Below are positions 15,990-25,583 of a DNA stretch of 64,000 nucleotides, one piece after another. The stretch spans positions 67,314 to 131,313 of the forward strand of contig UCEU01000008.1 in the NCBI GenBank assembly GCA_900471485.1, written 5' to 3'. Under the pieces are notes generated by a model. The model was not told where the DNA came from. It was given only the letters and a program-made list of their open reading frames with translations, and searched no databases. The DNA is from Hyphomicrobiales bacterium (GTDB taxonomy: Bacteria > Pseudomonadota > Alphaproteobacteria > Rhizobiales > Rhizobiaceae). The first letter of the stretch is position 1. Every line of letters begins with the position of its first letter. A program made the translations under genes and the position numbers.

Positions 15990-16390
15990 GCATTGATGAC
16001 AAATTGTCAGCGAGTTTACCAGCAGCGCGATCCTGCAATGGACGGATCGGACCAAGGTGGAGCGGCACTGCATCGCACCGGGTAAACCGATCCAGACGCC
16101 TTCATCGAAAGCTTCAATGGGCGATTGCGAGACGAGTTCCTGAATAAAACGCTCTTCTCGTCCCTGACCCATACTAGATCAGCGCTTTCAAACTGGCGCA
16201 GCGATTACCGACCTCACTCTGTACTCGGTTGGATGACATCTGCCGAATTCGCTCAGACAGTCAACTCGCGACGTGATGCGGTGCGCAGCCTGAATGGCTC
16301 CGCACCGCAACCTGCCGCTATCGCGCTAATACAGCTATCCAAAACCGCTGAAGCGAACTCAAAACTGGATAAAACTTGGAGGCAAGGTCA
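15990..16390 (+). pseudogene. IS3-family transposase (OrfB) 3' remnant with right end
   Basis: The C-terminal part of an rve-type IS3-family transposase in broken frames. ILQWTDRTKVERHCIAPGKPIQ is read from about 16028 to 16094. A single-base loss then shifts into FIESFNGRLRDEFLNKTLF and NWRSDYRPHSVLGWMTSAEFAQ (from 16098). Just before 16028 the frame is also disturbed in the region that should read DNGTEF. The block ends near 16390 with the terminal GGCAAGGTCA, the reverse of the usual TGACCTTGCC tip. The 5' part, OrfA and left end are missing, so it is immobile. Confidence 0.8.
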
Positions 16391-16558
16391 TCAAAAGAAA
16401 TGCAAGTCTATCGTTGACGCGATCCGAGGTTGTAAATTAGCTATTCAACATACCGTAGCCAACGTTTGACAACTCTTCGAACGGGATGAGGGCAAACAGG
16501 GCGCAATGGACCACGCATAAGCGGTGCGCCGTACATGAAATAAAAAGGAGCGATGTTA

Positions 16559-17152
16559 GTGGTTGGGGATAACGACATATTTTCCTTGGTTCGCAACGCT
16601 CACAAAGAAGAAGATCGACGAAATGAAGTCGCAATCAGAAATATTGTCATAACAATATCGGCAATTTTTGCATTGTCACTTGCTGTTTCATGGCTCGTCA
16701 TCAGTTATTTTCCAGAATATTCCTGTAGTGTCGCGACGTCTTCGTCTTTAAAGACAATTTGGCCAGCGAATGCGCCACTAAGTGAGCGCCTGACAGAACT
16801 GAACGCGCCTCATCAGAAAGTTTGTGACCTCGTTTCCGCAAGATCGATCATGAGCGCTTTCTTGGCTACATATGTTGTTGCTCTTGGCATTCGAAGCCTG
16901 TTCTCAAAGAAGGCGATTAATTTTCCGGGATCGATGCTTCCACTAGTGGTTCTGGCGCTTGCATCGCTCGCAACGTCATTCCTGCCAATTTCCTCAGATG
17001 TGTCGCTGTTCCGAATGTCGATTTACTCGTCAACCACAGCGAACATTCTCAATAGTTCAGTGAATATATTTTGCTTTTACTTTTTTGCGGCCTTCGTGAT
17101 GCTTCGCGCGCGTGAAGCATTGCGATCAAGGGATAGCTCGTCACGAAACTAA
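16559..17152 (+). CDS. Orphan multi-pass membrane protein, low GC
   Basis: A 197-aa hypothetical protein with about four membrane helices (NIVITISAIFALSLAVSWLVI; SAFLATYVVALGI; LPLVVLALASLATSF; IFCFYFFAAFVML). Soluble loops contain two cysteines that could pair in the periplasm. Base composition is clearly lower in GC than the neighbours and it lies next to an IS remnant, which suggests horizontal acquisition. GTG at 16559 is preferred because AAGGAG lies 8 nt upstream; ATG at 16553 would be only 2 nt from it. No family was recognised. Confidence 0.65.
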   Translation: MVGDNDIFSLVRNAHKEEDRRNEVAIRNIVITISAIFALSLAVSWLVISYFPEYSCSVATSSSLKTIWPANAPLSERLTELNAPHQKVCDLVSARSIMSAFLATYVVALGIRSLFSKKAINFPGSMLPLVVLALASLATSFLPISSDVSLFRMSIYSSTTANILNSSVNIFCFYFFAAFVMLRAREALRSRDSSSRN

Positions 17153-17369
17153 GGAGACAATCACACTCATGTTATTGTTGATCTGGTCTTGGTATCCGTG
17201 CAAGAGATAGGCGGGCGCCGCGATGCGGGCCTTCCATATCCACGGATCATCGGTCCAGCCGGTTCAGGCCGGACAAATCCGCTGATTGCTTCCTGCTGTC
17301 GCCCCCCCCCGAAAACCTCAAGTGGAGCGACACCGGGCAGTCGGCGTCTCAGTGCAGGGATTGCAGGGC

Positions 17370-18257
17370 ATGAGCAGGACATTTCATCAGGTGACCGTCG
17401 CCGATCGCCGGATGCTGACACCAGGTATGGTGCGATTGACCTTCGCCGGTGACGATCTTGCCACCTTCCGCTCCACAGGTATCGGTGACGAATATCTTCG
17501 GTTGTTTTTTCCCGATGAGGAGACCGGCGAGCTGGTCTTGCCGATCATCGACGAGAACGGAAGCTGGACCTATCCGGAAGGCAAACCTCCGGTTCGTTGC
17601 GCCACCTATACGGTTCGCCGCTTCGATGCCGAGGCCAGACGGATGGATATCGATTTCGTCGTGCACGAGGGCGGTACTGCCAGCGAATGGGCGCAATCGG
17701 CTCGGCCGGGCGACCAGATGGTGATCAACAGCCCACGCGGGCTCTACGTGCCGCCCGCCGACATGCAGTGGCAATTGCTGATCGCCGACGCCACCGGCCT
17801 CCCGGCACTCGCCCGCCTGCTGGAGCAGACGCCGCCCGAAATCAAGTCGCGGATCTTCGTTGAAGTGGCGACTGCCGCCGACGAACAGCGTCTTCCGGAG
17901 CATCCCGGCGCGACCGTCACATGGTTGCACGGCTGCGGCAATGGGATTGCACCGAGCCGCCTGGAAGAGATCGTGCGATCGGTGCAGCTACCGGCCACTC
18001 CGGGCTATATCTGGGTTGCCGGGGAACAGAAGGCGGTGCGCGCCATCCGCAAATATGTTCGCCAGGAGCTCAAGCTCCCCGCCGATCGCTACAAGCTGGT
18101 CGCCTACTGGATTGAAAAGCGGCAGGAGTGGGCAGCCGGTTGGGAAGCGCTTGATCCTGACATCCGCCAGAAGATCGAAGCAGCCTGGAGTTCAGGCCGC
18201 GACGAGGAAGAGGTTCGCGACGAGGTCGAGGCGACGTTGGAAAAGTTCGACCTTTAG
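17370..18257 (+). CDS. Siderophore-interacting protein (FAD-dependent ferric reductase, SIP family)
   Basis: A 295-aa NADPH/NADH:ferric-siderophore reductase-like protein that would release iron from imported chelates in the cytoplasm. The FAD_binding_9 domain spans residues about 5-125 (RCATYTVRRFD is the FAD-binding RxYT/S motif; SEWAQSARPGDQMVI). The C-terminal SIP domain carries the GYIWVAGEQKAVRAIRKYV motif. A further tail (EKRQEWAAGWEALDPDIRQK onward) is common in rhizobial members. ATG 17370 gives the usual N-terminus MSRTFHQVTV; an upstream ATG adds unrelated residues across a run of nine cytosines. No iron box was recognised upstream. Confidence 0.88.
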   Translation: MSRTFHQVTVADRRMLTPGMVRLTFAGDDLATFRSTGIGDEYLRLFFPDEETGELVLPIIDENGSWTYPEGKPPVRCATYTVRRFDAEARRMDIDFVVHEGGTASEWAQSARPGDQMVINSPRGLYVPPADMQWQLLIADATGLPALARLLEQTPPEIKSRIFVEVATAADEQRLPEHPGATVTWLHGCGNGIAPSRLEEIVRSVQLPATPGYIWVAGEQKAVRAIRKYVRQELKLPADRYKLVAYWIEKRQEWAAGWEALDPDIRQKIEAAWSSGRDEEEVRDEVEATLEKFDL

Positions 18258-18307
18258 GGTCGGCGGATGCGTTCCGGTATACCCCAACCGGAACGCTCTT
18301 GATTGCC

Positions 18308-20077
18308 TCAGTAGACGTCGCGAACGTAACGCTTTTCGCGCTTCAATCCGTTGACGTAATCGGCCGCCGCCTCGGCGGATCTGCCGCCATGCGTCGCCAC
18401 GATGTCGTGCAGCGCCTGGTCCACGTCCTTCGCCATTCTCGACGCGTCGCCGCAGACATAGAAGTGGCCGCCGTCTTCCAGCCATTGATAGAGCGCCTTG
18501 CCGTTCTCGCGCATGCGCGTCTGCACATAGACCTTCTCTGCCTGGTCCCGCGAGAAGGCGAGATCCAGCCGGGTGAGCACCCCGTCGCGGCTCATAGCAG
18601 CCAGTTCGTCCTCGTAGATGAAGTCGGACGCGCGGTGCTGGTCGCCGAAGAACAGCCAGTTGCGCCCCTTGGCGCCCCGCGCCTGCCGCTCCTGCAGAAA
18701 GGCGCGGAAGGGAGCGATGCCGGTGCCGGGCCCGACCATGATTGTGGGCGCGTCATTATCGGCGGGAACGCGAAAGGCCTTGTTCTGCGAGAGGAAGATG
18801 CCGGCCTTGTCGCCCATTGCGATTTGATCGGCAAGATAGGTCGAGCACACGCCGCCGCGATCGCGGCCGTTGTTGCTGTAGCGCACGCTGGCAATCGTCA
18901 GGTGCACATGGCCATTGGCGGCAAGCGGGCTCGAGGAGATGGAATAGGCCCGATGCTGCAGCGGCTTCAGGAAACCGACGAGCTCGGATGCCGTCATCGA
19001 TGCGGCGGGCAGCATCCGCAGCAGGTCGAGAATATCCTTGCCCCAGAGCCAATGATCCAGCGCTTCCTTGTCGCCATGCCGGATGATGTGGCTGAGCTCG
19101 TCGTTCGCTGCGCGCCGCTCCACTTCGGTGATGAGATCGCGCGAGGGTGTCGAGATTTCGAAGCCCGACGTCAGCGCCGCGCCAAGGCCCTGCGGCAGGC
19201 CATCGATGGTCGTGTCAGCATTGGCGCCGAGCTGCCGAAGGATGGCGGACACCAGGGTGGGGTTGTTGACCGGCATCACGCCCAGCGCGTCGCCCGCTTC
19301 ATAGGATATGCCGCTATCGCCGAGATCGAATTCGAAGTGCCGGATTTCCTTGGCTGAGGCCGCGCCCGAGAGGATCCGGTTGACTGCGACGGTAGACGGA
19401 TAGGGCGACTTGCGGTTCCAGGGCGACTTTTCCTGGACCGAGAATGTGACGGCGGCGGCCGGTGCAGCGGGCTCTCCGGCGCCGGCATCGATTGCCGCCG
19501 CGAGCGGCATCGTCTCGCCGATCCAGTTGCCGGCGGCAGTCTCGTAATCGACGTCGCAATCGACGCGCGGGGTCATGCGCTTGGCGCCAAGCTGCTCCAG
19601 CCGCGTATCGATGAGCTTGCCCGCCTGGCAAAAGCCGTCGTAGCCGGTGTCGCCGAGAGCCAGGACGCCGAAGCTCATGGCCTCGAGCCGTGGCGCCGTA
19701 TCGGCCGACAGCGCTTCCCAGAAGAGCTGCGCATTGTCGGGCATCTCGCCTTCGCCATAGGTGGAGGCCACGACGATGACGCGTTTCATGGTCGCGAAGC
19801 GCGCCATGTCGACGTCGTCTAGCGCCTCGACGGCCGGCTGCATGCCGGCGGCGCGCGCGGCGGCGGCGGCATCCATGGCCACGGCTTCCGAGTTGCCGGT
19901 CTGCGTGCCGTAGAGAATGTGCAGCGGGCTTGCGGCCAGCTGCTGCGGCGCGCTTGCCACGGCGCCGCTCTCGCCATCGATCGCAAGGCGCGAATGCAGC
20001 CCGGCCAGGAAGCCGGACAGCCAGGCGCGCTGGTCGCCGTTGAAGGGAGCATCTGCGGGAATGTAGGGTATCTTCAT
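18308..20077 (-). CDS. CysJ-like NADPH diflavin reductase (annotated type: sulfite reductase alpha subunit)
   Basis: A 589-aa protein of the cytochrome P450 reductase family. Residues about 52-190 are a flavodoxin domain (LHILYGTQTGNSEAVA, STYGEGEMPDNA). The FAD domain carries RAYSISSSP and GGVCSTYLAD. The NADP domain carries IMVGPGTGIAPFRAFLQ, and the protein ends KRYVRDVY as CysJ does. It would pass electrons from NADPH via FAD and FMN to a partner. No CysI hemoprotein is adjacent. Instead its ATG lies 1 bp after the stop of the glutamate synthase gene, which suggests it may feed that enzyme. An in-frame upstream start would read back into the glutamate synthase gene and is rejected. Confidence 0.9.
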   Translation of the reverse strand: MKIPYIPADAPFNGDQRAWLSGFLAGLHSRLAIDGESGAVASAPQQLAASPLHILYGTQTGNSEAVAMDAAAAARAAGMQPAVEALDDVDMARFATMKRVIVVASTYGEGEMPDNAQLFWEALSADTAPRLEAMSFGVLALGDTGYDGFCQAGKLIDTRLEQLGAKRMTPRVDCDVDYETAAGNWIGETMPLAAAIDAGAGEPAAPAAAVTFSVQEKSPWNRKSPYPSTVAVNRILSGAASAKEIRHFEFDLGDSGISYEAGDALGVMPVNNPTLVSAILRQLGANADTTIDGLPQGLGAALTSGFEISTPSRDLITEVERRAANDELSHIIRHGDKEALDHWLWGKDILDLLRMLPAASMTASELVGFLKPLQHRAYSISSSPLAANGHVHLTIASVRYSNNGRDRGGVCSTYLADQIAMGDKAGIFLSQNKAFRVPADNDAPTIMVGPGTGIAPFRAFLQERQARGAKGRNWLFFGDQHRASDFIYEDELAAMSRDGVLTRLDLAFSRDQAEKVYVQTRMRENGKALYQWLEDGGHFYVCGDASRMAKDVDQALHDIVATHGGRSAEAAADYVNGLKREKRYVRDVY

Positions 20078-20078
20078 C

Positions 20079-23000
20079 TTATACTCGGCTGCGTGCTGTC
20101 GTCGCGAGGTCGGCGAGGGCGTGCTTGGCAAAGAGCTCCTCGAAGCTCGGCAGGCGGCCGATCTTCTCGATGTTCGCCGCATGCCTGAGAATGATCCAGC
20201 CATAGGTGCCGGGGCTGTCCATGGAGAGGATATTCCGGCGCGCCAGGGCTTCCTTGTAGTCGGCGAGGCGCTTGGCGGCGATCATGACCGCCAGCTGCTC
20301 GTCGGTATGGCCGCTGATCGCATCGCGGGCATGGCGCATGAGCTTGCTCATCAACGCGAAGTCCTCGGTGAGGATGAGATTGCGCACCGCCTTCTCCACG
20401 GCCGGATCGGATGGGCCGGGCGCGTTCGGCACGCGCGCCATCGCCAGTCCCTGCGCCATCGAAAGCACCGTGTAGTTGTTCAAGAGCGCGAACATCTCTT
20501 CCGTATCGGTGTCGCCATAGCCGGGAACACTGCCGTTCAGCACCGGGCGACGGTCGCGATAGGCGAGCTTGAACTTGCGGAGCTGGTGGGCGGTCAGCGC
20601 CGATGCCAGTTCCTCGAGCAGCTCCTTGCGCACCTTGGCCTTGAGGATCGCGTCGCTGTCCTGATAGAGCAGCAGCGCGCGCGGCATGCCGTAGACGAAG
20701 TTGTGCTGTTCGCTCTCCCAGTTCTCCAGCAGCCAGCGCGCCTTCGCCGATCCCGTCTCGGCAAGATGCCAGGACAGCAGCAGGTGGACGGCGTCGTTAT
20801 GGATCGCCGCCTGCTCGCCATCGTCGGTGATCGAACCGAGCAGGATGGAATCGTGGCTCACCTTCTTCGGCAGGTCGCCATACGGATCGTACTGGTAGAC
20901 GAAACCGCCGCTCATGCCGTTGCCGAAACCCTTGCCGAAGCTGCCGAGGTTGAGCACGGCGCCGTTGGTCATGTATTCGCAGCAGAAATCGCCGACACCC
21001 TCGATGACAGCGGTGGCGCCGGAGTTGCGCACCGCAAAGCGGTCGCCCGCCTGTCCCTCGACGAACGTCCGGCCGCCGGTCGCGCCGAACAGCGCGAAGT
21101 TGCCGATCAGCACATTGCCGCCGGCCTCGTCGGAGCCGCCGCCCGGCGAACGAACGATGATCGTGCCGCCGCAGGCGCTCTTGCCGACACCGTCGTTGCA
21201 GGTGCCCGTATGGGTCATCACCATGCCGGCGTTGCAGAACGCACCGTAGGACTGGCCGGCAGAACCCGAGGTCGCGATCCGCACGCTGCCCGGCTCCAGG
21301 AACCGGCGGCCGCGATGATCCTTACGCACGGAGGGGAGGTCGTCCGTGCTGGCGTCGTCGAGTTCGTGGTTCAGGATGCGCTCGATATCGACCGCGAGCT
21401 GCCCGCCGACGCTCTTGTTGCAATTGTTGAGGAACAGGTTGCCGCCGAGCTCGACGCTCTCCTTCCTTCCGTCGAGCAGCGCCGAACGGACCAAGTCGAG
21501 GAAGCTGTCGTCGACGGCATAATCCTTTTCCATGTAGACGGGATCGGTGATCTTGACCTCGTCGATCACGGCCAGCATGGCGCGCAGATCCAGCTGGCCG
21601 ACGCTGGAGGGGTGGTCGAGCAGATGCAGCAGGTCGGAACGCCCACGCGCCGCGCGCAGCGACGGTATGCCCAGCGCCGCAAGCAGTTCGCGTGTCTCAT
21701 GCGCGATGTTGAGCAGATATTGCGCGAGCGCCCGCGGGTCGCCGTTGAAGACTTCCTGGTTGGTGGTCAGGCCGGCGGGGCACTTGATGTTGCAGTTCTT
21801 CGCCATCACGCACTTCAGCATCATCAAGGCTGTGGTGCCGAATTCGAAACTGTCTCCGCCGAGCAGCGCCGACTTGATGACGTCGCTCGCCGTCTGGTGC
21901 GCGCCCGAGCAGCGCAGTGTCACCTTCTCGCGCAGCCCGTTGGCGCAGAGTGCCTGATGAACCTCGGCAATGCCGATCTCCGCCGCGCGGCCGGTATATT
22001 TCAGGCTGGTCACGGCCGCAGCGCCGGTTCCGCCGGTGTTGCCGGCAACGTTGATGACATCGGCGCCCGCCTTGGCGACGCCGACGGCGATGGTGCCGAT
22101 ACCCTCCGATGAGACGAGCTTGACGATGACGCGGACGCGTGCGGCTTTGGCGTCATGGATGAGCTGGGCCAGATCCTCGATCGAGTAGGTGTCGTGATGC
22201 GGCGGCGGTGAGACGAGCTCGACACCCGGCGTGCCGCCGCGCGCGGCCGCGATCTCGACGGTGACCTTGGGTGAGGGCAGCTGGCCGCCTTCGCCGGGCT
22301 TGGCGCCCTGGCCGATCTTGATCTCGATTTCCTCGAGCATCGGATCGGCGAGATAGCCGGCCCATATGCCGAAGCGGCCCGAGGCGAACTGCTTGATCTT
22401 CGAGGCACGGATCGTGCCGTAGCGCGAAATGTGTTCGCCGCCTTCGCCGGAGTTGGACATGCCGCCGGCCATGTTCGTGCCGTGCGCAACCGCCTCGTGG
22501 GCGGCGGCGACAAGGGCGCCGTGGCTCATCGCGCCGGAGGCGAGAAGCGGCGTGATCTCGCTCGCCTTCTGAACGTCGGCGAGCGGTATGCTTTCTGGTG
22601 CCGCGCGTAGCAGCGAGAGGTAATCTCGTGCCTGCCCGACCGCATGAACGACCAGCGCGCCGCCTTCCAGCCAATGGCCGACGATATCGGTCTTGAAGCG
22701 GATGACCAGTGACTGGCCGAGCGCCGAGAGCAACGACAGGGCGTTTGCCGATGATGTGAGGCGCAGGCGGAACTCGTCCACACCAGTCGCCTCGCAGGTC
22801 AGCCCGCGAACCATGAAGGAGTTGTTGCCCTTGCGCGAGAAGCGTCCCATCTCCCGAACAAAATCGGCGGGAGAAACACAGAAGCTGACGTCTGCGGGCA
22901 GTTCCAGCACGTCACGCAGGGCCGCCGGGCGGCGCATGCGCTCTTCCATCATCATCCGAGCGAAGGCCCGATAGCCCGGCGTGATCGCGAAGCGGTCGAT

Positions 23001-25583
23001 CGCGTCCGGCGTCAGCTTCTCGAAGCTCGTTGCGTAATAGGCGGTGTCGTTAAGGCCGAAGGCATCCTCGAGGCGATTGAGCGGCAGCAGGCGCAGGAAT
23101 TCCGCGCCATCCTCATCGCCGTTCATCCTGGCAAAATCGACCTTCTCCTCGGTCATGTCGACGAAGCCGCGCACCGCGGTGGTGCCGTAGGAATGCCCGG
23201 CACCCTCGGCGCGCTCCTTGAACAGGCCGAGCAACGGAATGCCGTTTTCGTCCATGACGGTCATGGCCCGCGCATGCCAGTCGGCCACGGCCTGAGCGAT
23301 GACGCGGAAGTTCACCCCGCCGACAGGCGTCTTCACGTTCGGGAAGTAGCGGCTAAGGACCGGATCGTTGGTGTCGAGGAAATTGGGCTCGAAGAACTCG
23401 CCGCCGATATAGCTTTCGGCGGTGCAGAGCCCGACCTTGCCCATGGTCTTCATCAGCGACTTCTCGGCGGCCTTGGCAAAGCGCTTGAATGCCTTGTCGG
23501 CATCGGCGCCGAACTTCTCCTCGGCGCGGAACTGTACACCCAGCGGATAGACCGCCGATGCGCCAAAGCCGAGGGCTGCGGCGACATGATGCGAAGAAGA
23601 GATCTGCCCGCTCTCGGCGATAAGCGATACCCGCAGGCGGAGACCCGTTTCGATCAGCCGCTGGTTCAGCGCCGAGATGACGATAATCATCGGCAGGGCC
23701 GCACGCTCGCGAGCAACATGGCGGTCGGTGATGACGGCGATGCCGCCATCTTCTGCGGCGAAGGCTTCGACCGCGTCGCAGAGGTTCGATATGGCCGCCT
23801 CAAGCGCCGCCTCGTTGGTCGGCGCATTGTCCTGAACAGGAGTGTAGAGCATCTCGAAACGGCGGAGCGGCGTTTCCGTTTGTTCACGGATCTTCAGCAT
23901 GTCGAGATGCGTGAGGATCGGGGATCTAACGACGATCTGGCGCGCCGTCTTCGCGCCGATGTTCGGCTTTGCGCCGAGCGCCACGCGCAACGTCATACCG
24001 TCGGCCTCGCGGATGCTGTCGAGCGGCGGATTGGTGACCTGGGCAAAGCGCTGCGAGAAATATTTGGCGACGCCGCCTTCCTGGTCGGAAAGCGCGTTGA
24101 TGGCATTGCCGTAACCCATGGCCGAGATCTTCTCGGCACCGGTCGCCAGCATCGGGTCCATCAGGAACTTGAAGCTCTCCTGGTTGTGCGAATAGGCGAC
24201 ATAGCGTTGGTAGCGCTCGAGATCTCCGTTGTAGCGCAGCGGCGACCCCTGCTGGTCGGCGGGGATATCGGGCAGATCCTCGAGCCGAATGCGGGCTTCG
24301 GTCAAAAGCGTCTTGTAATCTCGCTGTGCCGCAAGCATTTCCAGCGCTTCGCCCGTTGCGAAAGAGCGGCCTGCGACATGGTCGTAATAGAGCATGCCGC
24401 CGGCCTCGATGCGGCCGCGACGGAGCACGCTTTCTGGCGGAAAGGCGATCTGGCCGGCTTCCGACATGACGCAGAGATAGTCCGAGGTCTCGACGGTGCG
24501 CAGCGGCCGCAGGCCGAGGCGGTCGAGCCTAGCGCCGATGATCGTGCCGTCGCCGAAGATCAGCGCCGCCGGACCGTCGTTCTTCTCCTCGTAGAGCGAG
24601 AAATACTCGAACATCGCCCTGACGTCCTCGGAGAGCGTTTCGTCGTTTTCCCAGGCGGGCGGCATCATCGAGACGACCGCGGTCACGAGGTCGAGCCCGT
24701 CTTCCATCACGCGGCTCTGCAGCGTCTGGTCAAGGCGGCAGCTGTCGGACTGGCCCTTGGGGCGGACGATCGAGGCATTGCGGGCCAGCGCGATCGCCGC
24801 TTCCGACAACCGGTTCTTCTTGTCGGTGTTGAGCTCGCCGTTGTGCGCCATCAGGCGGAACGGCTGGGCCATGGATGGGTGCGGATCGGTGTTGGTCGAA
24901 AACCGCGTGTGGAAATACATGGTATGGATTTCGTGCGCGGGATCGACGAGATCGAGGAAGTAGGGCAGCACCTCGTTGGAGTTGAGACGCCCCTTGAAGA
25001 CCTGCGTGCGGGCGCTGAGCGACAGCGGATAGAAGCCGGCAAGCGCGGGATCGGTATAGGCAATGGCCTCGATCGCCAGCAGCGCCTTGTGGATGCGCCA
25101 GTCGAATTCGCCGGCGGTGCGTGTTTCCTCAGGCGCCGCGAAGACCCATTGGCGGATCGGCAGCTGGTGGCGCGCCGCGGCTGGGCGGATGATGTCGTTG
25201 TCGACAGGGATGTCGCGCACGAGAAGCACGGGCAGCTTCTGCTCGGCAAGCGCTGCTTCGATGATGCCGGCCGCGCGCTCGTGCTGTGCAGGATCGTTGG
25301 GCAGGAAGAAGTTGCCGACGCCGAAGCGGCCGGGCGCAAGCGCAGGATCGCCGGTCAGGCCGCGGAAGAAACCGAGGGACAGATCGACCGAGATCCCGGC
25401 GCCATCGCCGACGCCTTCGGCCGACATGCCGCCGCGATGCGGCACGGCACAGAGCGCCTCGTGCCCTCGTTTCAGCACATCGTGGGTCTGGATGCCGTCT
25501 TTGCGGGTGATGAAGCCGACGCCACAGCTGCTCTTGTCTTCGCTGATGTCGTAAAGGCCGGTAACCTTGTCATTGGCACTCAT
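20079..25583 (-). CDS. gltB: Glutamate synthase large subunit-like protein, extended variant
   Basis: An 1834-aa member of the glutamate synthase family. Domain order: class II amidotransferase with Cys20 (CGVGF) after a 19-residue lead; central domain; FMN/(beta-alpha)8 synthase domain with GEGGQLPSPKVTVEIAAARGGTPGV-type segments and the 3Fe-4S cysteines in CVMAKNCNIKCPAG; then a GXGXG helix region (about residues 1400-1590). The last about 250 residues are an extra C-terminal region not present in ordinary GltB (about 1500-1570 aa). The cysteine spacing C-x5-C-x3-C is one residue shorter than the classical C-x5-C-x4-C. No gltD lies nearby; the CysJ-like reductase follows by 1 bp. AAGGGAGA precedes the start. 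Confidence 0.88.
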   Translation of the reverse strand: MSANDKVTGLYDISEDKSSCGVGFITRKDGIQTHDVLKRGHEALCAVPHRGGMSAEGVGDGAGISVDLSLGFFRGLTGDPALAPGRFGVGNFFLPNDPAQHERAAGIIEAALAEQKLPVLLVRDIPVDNDIIRPAAARHQLPIRQWVFAAPEETRTAGEFDWRIHKALLAIEAIAYTDPALAGFYPLSLSARTQVFKGRLNSNEVLPYFLDLVDPAHEIHTMYFHTRFSTNTDPHPSMAQPFRLMAHNGELNTDKKNRLSEAAIALARNASIVRPKGQSDSCRLDQTLQSRVMEDGLDLVTAVVSMMPPAWENDETLSEDVRAMFEYFSLYEEKNDGPAALIFGDGTIIGARLDRLGLRPLRTVETSDYLCVMSEAGQIAFPPESVLRRGRIEAGGMLYYDHVAGRSFATGEALEMLAAQRDYKTLLTEARIRLEDLPDIPADQQGSPLRYNGDLERYQRYVAYSHNQESFKFLMDPMLATGAEKISAMGYGNAINALSDQEGGVAKYFSQRFAQVTNPPLDSIREADGMTLRVALGAKPNIGAKTARQIVVRSPILTHLDMLKIREQTETPLRRFEMLYTPVQDNAPTNEAALEAAISNLCDAVEAFAAEDGGIAVITDRHVARERAALPMIIVISALNQRLIETGLRLRVSLIAESGQISSSHHVAAALGFGASAVYPLGVQFRAEEKFGADADKAFKRFAKAAEKSLMKTMGKVGLCTAESYIGGEFFEPNFLDTNDPVLSRYFPNVKTPVGGVNFRVIAQAVADWHARAMTVMDENGIPLLGLFKERAEGAGHSYGTTAVRGFVDMTEEKVDFARMNGDEDGAEFLRLLPLNRLEDAFGLNDTAYYATSFEKLTPDAIDRFAITPGYRAFARMMMEERMRRPAALRDVLELPADVSFCVSPADFVREMGRFSRKGNNSFMVRGLTCEATGVDEFRLRLTSSANALSLLSALGQSLVIRFKTDIVGHWLEGGALVVHAVGQARDYLSLLRAAPESIPLADVQKASEITPLLASGAMSHGALVAAAHEAVAHGTNMAGGMSNSGEGGEHISRYGTIRASKIKQFASGRFGIWAGYLADPMLEEIEIKIGQGAKPGEGGQLPSPKVTVEIAAARGGTPGVELVSPPPHHDTYSIEDLAQLIHDAKAARVRVIVKLVSSEGIGTIAVGVAKAGADVINVAGNTGGTGAAAVTSLKYTGRAAEIGIAEVHQALCANGLREKVTLRCSGAHQTASDVIKSALLGGDSFEFGTTALMMLKCVMAKNCNIKCPAGLTTNQEVFNGDPRALAQYLLNIAHETRELLAALGIPSLRAARGRSDLLHLLDHPSSVGQLDLRAMLAVIDEVKITDPVYMEKDYAVDDSFLDLVRSALLDGRKESVELGGNLFLNNCNKSVGGQLAVDIERILNHELDDASTDDLPSVRKDHRGRRFLEPGSVRIATSGSAGQSYGAFCNAGMVMTHTGTCNDGVGKSACGGTIIVRSPGGGSDEAGGNVLIGNFALFGATGGRTFVEGQAGDRFAVRNSGATAVIEGVGDFCCEYMTNGAVLNLGSFGKGFGNGMSGGFVYQYDPYGDLPKKVSHDSILLGSITDDGEQAAIHNDAVHLLLSWHLAETGSAKARWLLENWESEQHNFVYGMPRALLLYQDSDAILKAKVRKELLEELASALTAHQLRKFKLAYRDRRPVLNGSVPGYGDTDTEEMFALLNNYTVLSMAQGLAMARVPNAPGPSDPAVEKAVRNLILTEDFALMSKLMRHARDAISGHTDEQLAVMIAAKRLADYKEALARRNILSMDSPGTYGWIILRHAANIEKIGRLPSFEELFAKHALADLATTARSRV

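Noticed and set aside
18308..20077. Assimilatory sulfite reductase operon
   Set aside because: Only the CysJ-like protein is here; no cysI or other sulfate-assimilation gene is adjacent, so that role should not be assumed.
20121..22112. 663-codon plus-strand frame antisense to the same gene
   Set aside because: Same antisense codon-bias artefact; no domain and no ribosome-binding site.
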